From NCBI GenBank assembly GCA_049999805.1, contig JBNGIO010006178.1, forward strand, positions 274,131 through 331,115: DNA of 56,985 bases, read 5' to 3'. Position 1 is the first letter of the stretch, and every line of letters starts with the position of its first letter. Under the pieces are notes generated by a model. It did no database searches. It saw only the letters and a program-made list of their open reading frames with translations, and was not told where the DNA came from. A program made the translations under genes and the position numbers. Below, in pieces: positions 32,479 to 42,922 of the stretch. The DNA comes from Folioceros fuciformis (lineage: Eukaryota; Anthocerotophyta; Anthocerotopsida; Anthocerotales).

Positions 32479-32729
32479 CCGAGTAGTTCTCCAGACGAGA
32501 ACGATATGGGATTTCAAACTATATTCCCTCAGAGTAGTCCTCCGAACGATAACGATGTGGGTTGCAAACCATATTCCCTCAGAGCAGACCTCTGAACGAT
32601 AACGATATGGGATTGCAAACCATATTCGCTCAGAGCAGTCCTCTGAACGATAACGATATGGGATTGTAAACCATATTGCTTCAGAGCAGTCCTCCGAACG
32701 AAACGATATGGGATTGCAAATCATATTCG
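32479..32729. repeat. Five tandem copies of a 50-51 bp unit beside the TMEM144-like gene
   Basis: Each unit contains ACGATATGGGATTGCAAACC and then ATATTCCCTCAGAGCAGTCC with few changes. The ACGAT word starts at 32501, 32552, 32602, 32653 and 32703. The array ends 17 bp from the stop codon of the neighbouring leftward gene, so it would form most of that gene's 3' UTR. Confidence 0.88.
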
Positions 32730-32745
32730 CAAGTACACTACCATC

Positions 32746-34670
32746 TTAAGCTGATGCGTACGACAAGAGAGCAATGCCCACGATAATCACTAACCCAGAG
32801 CCCCAGAATTTAGCTGCAGAATCATTTCTGATCTCGTCGAAGAGCAGCATGCCCCAAAGACCTGCAACGAAGACTCCACATTGGAATCTGCAGCCCACCA
32901 CACATGCAAGTCAGATGCCGAGTAATACATAACACATTGATGTCAGATCACTCGCATAGTGGAAGGGACACGGTAAGGAAAGCTTACATCGGGTAGGCAA
33001 CCGGATAGCCAAGATACATGATCGCACACACGCTCAGTATGTTTCCTGTTCCCAGTGTGAAGTGTCATCTCCTAGGTCCCACAAACCTACACGATCCTTC
33101 ATCAAGACTGGTAAGTTTGAATGACGTACCGACGTTCCAGATGATTCCTGACACAATGCCTGGGATGGAGGCGACATCCCAGTGAAAGTCTGGCCACTCT
33201 CGAGAAACCACCAGATATGGCAGAGTTGTTACAAAAGGTGCGAGTATCAATACACAAATACCGAACGGTGGAACATAGTGCAAACCCTGCAGTGTCGAAG
33301 TACTGCCATTAGAAAGCAGTTTGATAACAGCGTAAACAAGATCCTTGAAAGCCATGGACAGAGGAACCTACCTGTGCTTTGTGTGGTGACCACGTCAGGG
33401 GTAACTGCAAAGGACCCATTTACAGAATTAATAGGCGTCTTAAGAGTTCGAACTTTCAGCCAGTAAACTCCACATCGTCAGAGGGCAAGGTACAGCGCCT
33501 ACCATTATAAGACCTCCAAACACACCAGCAACAATGGCAGAAATCACTCCGGATGAAAATGCTCCTTCCACGTCGAGTGCCCCTCTCTGGCAGGACACAA
33601 ACGTCAACCCACGAGGCTCAAAGCTTCCACATCATAGTTTTTCAGAGCGTGAACAGCAGAACCGAAGACAGGGATAAGACGAGCACCTGGGTGCTTAACA
33701 GAGACTCGAGACGCTCCTCCTGACCAGTGGCAATTCTCCCAAGATGCCCTGACCAACCTAAGCCAGCTGCATTTCCCAGCATCCAACATGGCGTTATGGC
33801 AACAAACCCATGGTATGAGCATCTGACCTCATGACAACACCTCATCGGACCTTCGTCCAGCAGGATGACACATACCTATACCACCTAATATGATCAGAAT
33901 GGCCACAATAGCCACGACAACGTGATGAACTCCGGCTCGAGGATCGAAAAACAAGCCCGCCAGGAACGACACTACAGTCAATCAAACAGCGGCTTGTAAG
34001 CAACATCGCAAGATGTATTCAACGATCCCACGCTCCCCAGCACATGGTTTAGCAGAATGATTACCCACAACAGCCGTGCCAGCCCAAACACCAGTGCCAA
34101 CTGTCAATCAGGCAGAGGCCATTGATCAGCAGCAAACTTGGGATTGATTCGAAAAGAGGTGCTCAATCCACATTCGAGGACAACAGCAGCACGCACCTGA
34201 CACGCCAATCAATCTCACTGCGCGGAAGGCATTTACGATGGACAAGACAAAGAAAAGGGCGCTGAGAAGAGCCCACCACGTCCACACGAACTTCGCCCGC
34301 ACCACCAGCAGAAGACTTGAAATAAATATCCCCACACTGTGCAAGCACACGAGCAAGGTGAGAAATGAATGCTGCAATCTGCTGCGACTATGGAGGTGGT
34401 GGTAGTGCAAGGCATGGTACACAGGCCATCGGCTAACCAAGCCCAAAAGGTGAAGACGTAAGGATCCACTCTCGCTGATCGCACGGTCCTGCTCTTGGCC
34501 AACACTGCGAAAGAGCCATTTGCCACAGCAGCCAGAATTGCTAGGAGGGTCCCTATTGCTATGGTTCTGCTCCCTCCCAGCTGCACGAACTCGTCCACAT
34601 TCCCATTTGCATCCATGAAAAGCTGGTGCACCAGCCCTCCATCATGGGCACCTGCATACTGACCCGTCAT
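32746..34670 (-). CDS. TMEM144-like multi-pass transporter (DMT superfamily)
   Basis: My ten-exon model is phase-consistent throughout: 34670-34438, 34336-34197, 34100-34065, 33971-33876, 33766-33687, 33586-33503, 33404-33372, 33286-33130, 33045-32988, 32887-32746; 352 aa. Repeated hydrophobic helices appear: AIGTLLAILAAVANGSFAVL, VGIFISSLLLVVRAKFVW, GVWAGTAVVVSFLAGLFF, GVISAIVAGVFGGLIM, GICVLILAPFVTTLPYLV, VCAIMYLGYPVAYPIFQCG and GSGLVIIVGIALLSYASA. The small-residue pattern near each helix end, the total length and the GVWAG motif resemble TMEM144, a putative carbohydrate transporter in the drug/metabolite transporter superfamily. Substrate is unknown. Other DMT families remain possible. 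One exon (33404-33372) is only 33 nt, and automatic gene finders could miss it. Confidence 0.72.
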
Positions 34671-35286
34671 CGTAGCACCAAATCAGAGAACCGATGATGA
34701 GAGATTGGGGGCAAACGGGCTCAGCATTCCTGCCTCTGCAACTTCTTACTGAGAATTTTGCGGACTTCCCACTACAAATGCCGTGCGCATTCATCACAGG
34801 ACGAGGTGTGCATGCAAGAACCACTGGGACTACAAAGCACCAGACTCGTTTGCCAGATAAGCTTTCCACTTGGCACACAGCAAGGTGGACACATAGTGCA
34901 ACATTACGCCAACTTGTCCTCATCCTTTTCTTCTGTCCTGTGCGGATGGGACTTCACTCGAGTTTAGTCTGACTGTCTGCCTGTCGACCAGTCTGACGGT
35001 CTGCACTGGTCGTTAACCACGACAGTTTACAGAACACACTGACATCGCTGCCCAGGACCCAAAAGGCCTGCAATGTTTGGGTGTACACTACTGTACTTAA
35101 TGCGACACTTCCATAACATTTCGTGTCAAAGGTGCACCGATCTAGTAGCGTAGTCCACTGTCGGTGGCAAGCAGCGGACGACACGTCATCTCCCTTCCTA
35201 AGGAAGGGAACCCATTTCTGTTTAATAAGCCTGTTTCAGACGTGAAAAATAGACTTGTGTCCAAAGTTTTACCGTGCGCCTAGCGA
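34671..35286. other. Intergenic, GSH1 3' side / TMEM144-like promoter
   Basis: About 600 bp between two leftward genes. It should contain the 3' UTR of GSH1 and the promoter of the transporter. A short ctgtctgcctgtcgaccagtctga-like simple stretch lies at about 34.97-35.0 kb. No gene recognised. Confidence 0.4.
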
Positions 35287-38200
35287 CTAATACAGGAGCT
35301 CTTTGAACACAGGATCCACGCTCTCTCCCCACTTCGTATGGTACAGGTCCAAAAGTCTCTGGGCCGGGCTTATTCCTGCGTACAATGAGTTTACAACCAC
35401 GTGAGAAGAAATTTCGCTCCGCTCTGCGTCTGCTCAATGTGAACAAGCGTTCGGAAGCTGTAATGATTTGTGGGACTAATACCTGTTGTGACTACATCCT
35501 CCAAATCAGCCAAAAACGACACCTCCTTGTAGCCTCTCCTTTTCAACCCCTCCTGCAGGATATGCATTACTAGGCCGTTGCCTCAGGTTATACATGGCAA
35601 ACAAGACTCGCTCCAAAGGATAACTTCGTTACCTTGGCAAGTTTGTAGACATCTTGAGCGACATGGCTTAAAAGTCCATCCCGAAACGGAGTCTTCAACC
35701 CCAGCTGCGGAACCTGGATATCACATCAGGGCTTCGTCAGCGACATAGCCATCAATCAAAACCTCCGTGCCCACTATCACAAAACTAGGACAATCTAAAA
35801 AACCCACAGGACGTTCACAATGACTCTTGTACAACCAAAGACCTACCTTCCTTCTTAGCATTGCACGCTCCTCCTGAGTCCAGTCACTTATGATATCCAG
35901 CGCCCCGGTTAGCGATTGCTCGTCATAGAGAAGTCCCACCTAACTTGTCGAAAACACGTCTTTCACGTAAGTCCCTGCCGATCACCAAGAAACCCAACAG
36001 CACGGAATATACTACCGCATTGACATACCCAGAATGCCGGCAAAGCACACAGTCTTCGCCAAGGACCACCGTCTGCTCCCCTCATTTCTAGGTAGCGTTT
36101 CAATCTGACCTGAAAGTAAAACCGGACCAGCAAGTATCAAAACCAGGAGATCTTGGCCAATCCCACAGAGTGAAAAAAGGAGATACACTGCATACCTCGG
36201 GAAAGATGGTGGTAAGATGATTCTCCCAGTCGTTGAGAGTAGGCCTTTCACCTGGTATGCTGGGGAGTTTTCCATCCAAAAAGTCCTGTGATATGAAAGA
36301 CCACAAGTGGGAGCCGGAACGGTGTGTAATGGATGTGCACCTCTCGAATGAGCAACCAAGGGTCAGGCATGAGTCCGAAAGCCAGCCACGGTCAAGTGAT
36401 GTACCTTGAACGATTGACCAGAACAATCCACATACTGTTTGCCTCGATACACAAAATACATTGGAACATCCAGCGCATAGTCAACGTACTTTTCAAATCT
36501 GCACCATAGACGAAGCTTAGGCTTGAGTTAAAAGCCTATGGCCAGCATTCACGCGGATTAACGCGGGGTTCGACTTTCATGGACTTACCCAAAATCATCG
36601 CTAAAGACGAAGGGCAGATCACCAGTCCTGTTTTTATCTACGTCCGTCCAAATTTGGCTATAAGCCCCACAAATAAAAATTAGACGATCGTGAAAACAAC
36701 TCAGAAAGACTCCTTCGCAATTGCACACATCTGAAAAGACAGCAGGCGCGATCAGATGTGTACCTCCGGTAGCTCATGTAGCCGTTTGGTTTTCCGTCAG
36801 TGAAAGGAGAGTTTGCAAATATAGCGGTAGCTATCTGTGGAAACATTGAGAGGAAGCTGGTCAGCAACGTCTTGTCCTGTATACTTGAGCTTGAGACAGC
36901 GAGAGAAACAAAACATAGTAGTGAAGAAGAAAAGCCTACAGATAGTTTACAAAGTGAACCTACAGGCTGCAATGCCAAGCTGGCTCTGAATTTTCTAATC
37001 ATATCTTGCTCGGAATCAAAGTCTAAATTGACCTGAAATCATATCAAGGGTTAAGCCAACACAGCTGTTTGCCTCGAGCAGTAAACGAACACCATATCCT
37101 GTCACATCAGCAACTGGTGGGCACCTGCACTGTGCATGTCCGGAACATCATATCCAGCCCATAAGACCCCACAGTCGGCATGTACTTACGCATTATGTTG
37201 TACCGACCCTGCAAATCAGGGCCACCTCTCAGGAAACACTATCAAATAACCACGATCTAGAGCTGTACACCATTCTTTCATCTTCAAACGACCTTCACTT
37301 TGCATCAAGTAACAAACCTCGAGAGAAAATCCAAAAAGCTGCACACCTTTGGCATGACCGGAATCTCTTCCACTTTCCACTTGGGATGGAAGCCGATGCC
37401 CATAAACCCGAGCCCCATTTCCTCAGCCACGGCTTTAACCTGCAGAACTCGTCAAGAAACTGCCCGAGTTAGATGGTGTACGTTCCTCCAGAGGAATAAA
37501 ACAGGAGCTGCAGGTCTCAGTTCAAATCTTGCTTGTTGCCAAGTGGCACAGCCAGAAGGAAGTCCAAAATCCGATAACCACGAAGCGAAGTGCCGGGATT
37601 ACAAGACGTGATTCAACCTGGTACAAGTGAGAATTCACTTCCGCGCATGTCTGGTGTACAGTCTCCAATGGAGCACCACTCAGCTCGAACTGTCCACCAG
37701 GTTCCAGCGAAATGCTTTGTCCATCCTGCACGCGCACCCCCCGAAAAGTGATCAGCGAACATGCGCAGGACCACCACGGAGCGGGAGTGCACGAGACACT
37801 TTCCAACGGCCACAGCATCTCACCAACTTAAGGCCAATGATGTTGTCGCCCTCCTTGACCCTAGTCCACTGAAAGCGCTCCACCAAGCCCTCCAATATTT
37901 GACTGATCTCGTTATACTGCATCGGCCGGAGGGTCTCCAGATTGAAGCCAAATTTCTCATGCTCTGTCCCAATCCTGCACACACCCATCCAGGTCAGCCT
38001 CACGGAACGCCAAGAGGCGACAACACGCACTCCGCCCAGACGCATTGTGCAATCCTCTCCAATGGAGCCACTCTCCCTCACCTGCCCCCTGGCCCCCACT
38101 CCACTACAATCGCAGAACCAGAGGACGACTGGAGACTCCGCACGAGCTAGAGGTCGGAAAATTCAACCTAAAACGCCCCTCAATCCGTTCTCCCCGAACA

Positions 38201-38611
38201 CGGCCGCAGTCATCAGCGGACAGGATGCCCCCTACCGCGCACAAATTTCCAGGACGTACGATTCCCCGATCCCTACCTCCACCGATCCTTGGGCTTGCAG
38301 CCGGATGCGATGTATGCGACGAGGTCGTGCTTGGTGAGGGGCTCGGCCCCAACGGCCACCTCCTCTGCGGGGGGACTGGCCGCCACAATCCGGAGCTTCC
38401 GCCTGCCCACCGAGCCCAAGTACGCCCCGCCCCGGCATCCCACTGCATTGGCCGCCGCACAAAGGCTCGAGGCCGAGGCGCCCCCAACCCGAGCGGAGGA
38501 GAGCGGCGAGGCCAGCCAGGGCCCTCGCCCCGACTGGCTCGTGCTGCTCCTCCCAGAGCAGGACGCCAGCGACGAGGAGGCAGAGGCTGCCCATAACTCC
38601 GCCACAGCCAT
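35287..38611 (-). CDS. GSH1: Glutamate-cysteine ligase (gamma-glutamylcysteine synthetase), plastid type
   Basis: Catalyses the first, rate-limiting step of glutathione synthesis (glutamate + cysteine + ATP). Fifteen phase-consistent exons: 38611-38277, 37974-37824, 37725-37618, 37439-37347, 37208-37125, 37032-36964, 36834-36764, 36657-36589, 36498-36405, 36285-36196, 36109-36029, 35939-35847, 35713-35633, 35552-35483, 35375-35287; 525 aa, against 522 in Arabidopsis. Exon 1 supplies a Ser/Ala-rich plastid transit peptide, then [20 protein letters not shown]. Family blocks follow in order: [125 protein letters not shown], and the ending [14 protein letters not shown]. This is the plant/proteobacterial GCL type. 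The gene looks intact and is probably nuclear-encoded, plastid-targeted. Confidence 0.96.
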
Positions 38612-39347
38612 GGCCAGAAGATTTGTGTCAGGCAGCAGCCCAGGCAAGGCTGACCGGGCCTGGCAGCCGCGCTCTTCTACTGCTGCTGCAAAGATCCTGC
38701 TGCTGCTCAAAAGAAAATAGAGGGACGCGGAGGAGGCAGCCGGGCGCAAAAGCAAAAATGTTAGGAAGCGGGGCCTCGGGAAGAATGGGCAGCAGGGAAT
38801 CAATGGCCCGCTGCTGATGCGGGATGACGTCGACGCAGCACCGGGTGGTAGGGCAGGCAGACACTGCTTGTTGCGTACCGATGTTCGGCACTTCAAGAAG
38901 CCGCCACCGCCCGTCGCTTACAACAACTCCGTGGGGAGAGACTGCAGACCCTGGCGACAGGGGCCTGGTGCAACACCATGGACCGAGCTCCATGACAAGT
39001 GGCTCACCACGTGCGACCTGGCGGAACGTACGTGTGGGCCTTTCTTACCGGAAGGAACTTGGGGAAGACAGCGAAGCTCTTGCCGGGATGAGTGAATCGA
39101 ACCTTCCCCCGGGGGTTCCCAGCTTTGACCTGCCGGCAGCCCGGGCCAAGGAAAGCAGAATCTACTGCTACAGTGACCAGACCAGACCAGATTAGACCAG
39201 ACCAGGCCAGACCGTGAACGTCTCAGGCTCTCGGTTCCCAGCAGGTCACAGGCGCGCAGTAAGAGAACGAAACGGGGCCGTGGAGGCAAATGATGGCAAT
39301 GGGGTACATGAGGGAATCGCAGGCTCTGTGATTGGAAAGCTTGCCGA
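38612..39347. other. GSH1 promoter region / CPBP gene 3' side
   Basis: A GC-rich 736-bp spacer. Frames on both strands stay open by composition only. It includes an (accag)n-like simple repeat at about 39.17-39.21 kb. The GSH1 reading frame remains open upstream of 38611 but contains no ATG, so I kept the start there. Confidence 0.4.
39173..39213. repeat. Simple repeat, (ACCAG)n-like
   Basis: The run reads agtgaccagaccagaccaga and continues ttagaccagaccaggccagacc, an imperfect 5-bp microsatellite. Confidence 0.85.
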
Positions 39348-41497
39348 TTACAGCATCTCGCGGATGTCGTAGCCTTCAAGCTGTGGAGCAGGATGCGAAG
39401 ATGCCGGAATCAGAAGCCCGTGGTCGGCGTGGCAGTGGCACTTGAAAGGGCAAATTGTGTGTAAGGGGAGAGACAAGGCCTGGCGCCAGGAGACTTACGC
39501 GTAGAAGAGTCAGCAGTATCACTACTCCCGAATTCCAGACTGCGTGGATGAAGATCGGAGTGAGCAGGTTGCGTGTTTGAGCGTAGGATAACCCTAGGAC
39601 CACGCCTGCCAAAAGTGGACAAGGGTGTGGATGAGCAGTGAAGGACAGCCCGGGGTTTCTTCACACAAAAGTAGACGAGACCTGGGTAAAACTCGCGGGC
39701 ACAGGTACCTAGGGCGAACAGCTGCGGAAATTCGCTCGGCGTGAGATGGGCGAGGGCGAATGCGCTTGCGCTGACTGCGATGGCCACGGGAGTTGGTACC
39801 CTACAGAAGAAGTACCGGTTGATTAGCCGGTCGGTTTGCAGTGACACAAGGGGAGGGAAGGCAGAGGAGAAACGCCCACCATTTGGTGAGGGACGTCAGG
39901 AGGAAGCCACGGAAGACGGATTCTTCTAGCAGAGGGGCCAACACTCCAGCCACAGCAATCAGAGATGCGGTGCTGCAAACAGGGAGTGTCCGGCATTAGT
40001 GAGAGTCGCAGGTTGCGCTTAAAGATAAGCCAATAGCATGTGTACCTCGCTGGAGTGGAACCGATGAGGGGAAGCAACTGCATAAGGGCATCAGCTTCCT
40101 GCACAGGGAGAAAGCGATGAGGGAAGGCTATGAGAAGAACTGAGCTGCTGGTTCACAGCATACATCCACACGAAAGAGCTTCGTATCTAGGATGGCAACG
40201 TACATCTCGAGGCGGTGGTTCTCCAGTTACCACACTGGTGGCTGCACCAGCTGCTACCACGGATGCTCCAGCCAATAGGACACCAAGTGAACCCCACAGC
40301 AGCCAACCTCGTTCCAAATCAAGAGGAGACTTGAAGTCTTCAGATTGAAAGGAAGTAAGTACCCACATTTCAGGGTTTAGGAGGTCAGACCATCGTGAAC
40401 CATCGAGAATGTTTGGCGGAACTGCAAAAATCGATTCAGCAGAAACGTGCAACACTAACCGAAGACGAACAAGGTTGGAGGAAGTGGCTTGTACGGAGAA
40501 ATGACGAGGCTAATGGCACCCAGGCCTGTAGCTGTCTGCAACCTGAATGCAACCAGTCCGGCTTCCTGCATATCAGAACATTTGCTGAAAGATAGAATGC
40601 TTGGATATTGAAATTGTCCAACATCTAAGCAAGCAGAGGCAGCACCTGAACTGCTGCGCCGCGGAGAGCAAGGTAAAGGAAGGCTCACGTACAATTGGTG
40701 TACGAATATGAAGAGCGCTTGCTCATCCATATCCATAGATTGACGCCGACCGAGTCCCAATTTCAGGGTCAGCAGCGATACTGCGAATCCTGTGAATAAA
40801 AAGCTGCCCTTGCAGGCCCACCATTTAAGCATCCTCACTCGCCCAGTGAGATTCTGTAACGAAAATTGAAAGGATCACTGAGTATACATCACTACCTCCC
40901 ACACCACGATGCCATACCAATGGCAGTGGCTTTGCCATCCCATGGGACATCCCAACGAGTCAAAAAAGTAGGCACCGCCTTCAGGGTAAAAGGATTACGC
41001 CCGTCAGCTTCATCCTGCCAACAAGAAACCTCGTGAGCTGACCAAAATCAACTACTGAAATCTCCCAAACCGAATGCCATCATATCGAGCCAGCGCTAGA
41101 CCTGCAACGACGTCGCACTCTCATCATCCTTAACGTCGTGATCCTTGCCATTGCAGGAGCATCCAAACGTCGATCGCTGCCTATACGGGATCGGACCAAA
41201 ACCTAGGACAGCATCATAGGCCTTGTTCTTCGATGAGGTGAGCCGCCTCCTGCTATTGTGAGCTGAAATAACGGACACGCCAGAACTCCTGCCCACTGCT
41301 AGATGCTTGAACCTTAACCGAATGCACACACCCCCAACTCCGGCTCCCCCTCCTAGACCTACGCTGCCTACACTGCTATTCAAAAACAAGGGTCTCCTCT
41401 GCTGAGGGTGCCGCCGTTTGAACAGGCAAGCAACCCGTGGTACAAAGCCAAGATCCCCCGCCGTAACCGGCGGAAGTTGCCAGCACAGCCCGGCCAT
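39348..41497 (-). CDS. Plastid CPBP-family (CAAX protease/abortive-infection) intramembrane protease
   Basis: Ten-exon model: 41497-41102, 41014-40918, 40837-40689, 40565-40460, 40421-40204, 40098-40046, 39972-39880, 39800-39709, 39605-39499, 39380-39348; about 447 aa. Phases agree, but the junction between exons 2 and 3 is uncertain: a better-looking acceptor at 40853 is out of phase. Exon 1 looks like a plastid transit peptide (Arg/Ser/Gly-rich, few acidic residues). The C-terminal half holds the three CPBP motifs: EESVFRG (EExxxR), FALAHLTPSEFPQLF (FxxxH) and HAVWNSG (HxxxN), set among membrane helices. VPTPVAIAVSASAFALAHL and LSYAQTRNLLTPIFIHAVWN recall Arabidopsis plastid CPBP proteins. 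These are presumed metalloproteases or membrane scaffolds of the plastid; the substrate is unknown. The motif residues appear intact. Confidence 0.85.
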
Positions 41498-41624
41498 GAT
41501 AGAGACCCTGGTCCCGCGCTGATGACTTAAAGTAGAAGAAACCTATCGTGCATCCTCTACAGTCAGTTGCATGTCAATTGAAGGGAGGAGACACACAAAT
41601 GGAAAAGGAACAAGTGCAGCACGG

Positions 41625-41942
41625 TCACACTTTCTTCTCCCAGGTGAAGCCCTTGTAAAAAGGCTGTCCGTAGAACTGGTATGGCAGAGGTAGAGTCGGC
41701 TGGGGAGGGTTGAAGCGTGCCGATTGGGGAAACCTGCTCCATACGTCAGAGGATGCGTCGAAAAAGCGGCATCCTTCCGCAACCGAGCATCCGGCACTGG
41801 CAGCGTGACTGCCTTGATGCGTCGGGACTGGAGCTGGAGCCGCCGCAGCAGTAGCAGGCTGCGAGTCGGAAGAGGCGGCTTCAGGAAGCTTCTGTGGCTG
41901 CTGCTGCTGCTGCTGGCACTCCGGCAAACAAGAGGCGGACAT
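41625..41942 (-). CDS. Small protein of unknown function (105 aa)
   Basis: A single-exon frame beginning MSASCLPECQ with a short Gln tract, then an Ala/Pro-rich linker. The C-terminal half is compact and aromatic-rich: GCRFFDASSDVWSRFPQ, then PPQPTLPLPYQFYGQPFYKG and FTWEKKV. The low-complexity front and conserved-looking back are typical of a real small protein. I do not recognise the family. It lies between the CPBP protease (same strand, start codon 128 bp downstream of its stop) and AO (opposite strand). Its upstream region would be shared with AO. Confidence 0.55.
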   Translation of the reverse strand: MSASCLPECQQQQQQPQKLPEAASSDSQPATAAAAPAPVPTHQGSHAASAGCSVAEGCRFFDASSDVWSRFPQSARFNPPQPTLPLPYQFYGQPFYKGFTWEKKV

Positions 41943-42274
41943 GGTGGCCACAGCGATCCAGCTGCAACCGGTTTTTTGTCATCCTGATGAAAACGGCATG
42001 CTGAATGTCCGGTTAAATCTCTACCATTTTACCTTCATGGCTCCCGGGACACTAAAGAAAAACGGCTGTGAAGCGTCCGTCACCGGGTCTTGACATTCCT
42101 GGTCGGGAACGTTCCAACGGTGTCTTGTGCTGTGCTGAGAAACTCCACTGGCGTTCTCTACGCTCGGTGTGCGGCAAGGCGGGATCCGCCAGCAGCAGCT
42201 CTGAAGCTCCTGATTTTGCAGGCTGAGGATTGTCGTAGTCGGGCGCGGGGCATGCTGCGCACTGCTGTGTTGCG

Positions 42275-42922
42275 ATGGCGAGCTTGAAGCTGACCTTTGT
42301 TTGCACTTCACGCTCGTTTGGTACAGAATTGGCGGCCAGGATCGCTTGACTTGTGTCCTGTTCCTTGCTCTTTCCGTCGGAGGTCCGATTCTGAATTTGC
42401 GCTTGCTTCGTTTGGGCGCTTGGTGTGAGCAGGTCAATCCTTGAAGTCCCGCCGTGGGGATCTTGTGCGCAAACTCTTGTTGCTGAAGGTGAGGATGCAG
42501 GAATCTGCGATGCTGTGCCACACGGTTGAGGCTGCCTGGTCTAACGCTGTTTCGGTGCAGGATGTTAAGTATTTGGAAGTCGGACTCAAGACGTCGTGGA
42601 AGGATCTTCGGGTGAGCTGCAAGTTTGTGTTCTGAGATCTGCATGTCCGCCGCGTCTAAAGCGGCGGACATTGACTGTTGAAAGTTTGGGTGGAATTGTT
42701 TTATTTTTTCCTCATGCATGGTGCATGTATGTGGAGCAGGCGCTGGTTGCGGTATCCAGGGCCGTTACCCGTGCTCAGACTCGTGGCGTGACACGTTCGA
42801 CAGTTTCAGCGCTTGGGCAAGTTTACCCTGTTGTTATCGTCAATGTTGTGAATTCGTTTGCCTGTGGGGAACCAAACTTGTTTTCGTTTGGGGTGCGTGA
42901 CTTGTGATGGTTTTGTGAACAG
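42275..42922 (+). other. Probable 5' exons of AO (transit peptide), not resolved
   Basis: Arabidopsis AO has about 80 residues before its FAD domain, so one or more 5' exons are expected here. Candidates in order: an ATG at 42275 (MASLKLTFVCTSRSF, donor GTACAG); a piece reading QSLKSRRGDLVRKLLLLK ending at GTGAGG near 42488; DVKYLEVGLKTSWKDLR ending at GTGAGC near 42610; and ALVAVSRAVTRAQTRGVT near 42740-42806. These join in phase with one another, and the last resembles a transit peptide. None joins in phase to the main exon at 42923, so at least one junction is wrong. Confidence 0.4.

Larger units (their letters stand above)
30941..32745. other. Repeat-rich intergenic region
   Basis: AT-rich DNA with three separate tandem-repeat blocks (listed individually) and no recognisable gene. 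A 75-codon frame at 32052-32279 (+) and an overlapping one on the other strand show no family resemblance. Confidence 0.5.

Noticed and set aside
37761-38720. Plus-strand Pro/Arg-rich frames of 129-183 codons
   Set aside because: They are antisense to GSH1 exons 1-2 and intron 1, whose splice structure and protein match are strong.
38612-38896. Extension of GSH1 by 95 codons
   Set aside because: No ATG in frame. The start at 38611 gives a protein of 525 aa, matching Arabidopsis GSH1 with a normal transit peptide.
39173-39213. Possible telomere-like or regulatory array
   Set aside because: It is a simple imperfect ACCAG microsatellite; the plant telomere unit TTTAGGG is not present.
42021-42719. 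232-codon minus-strand frame opposite the AO 5' region
   Set aside because: Product is Gln/Ser/Arg-rich without family features. It lies over the expected AO 5' exons, and no supporting splice or domain evidence exists.
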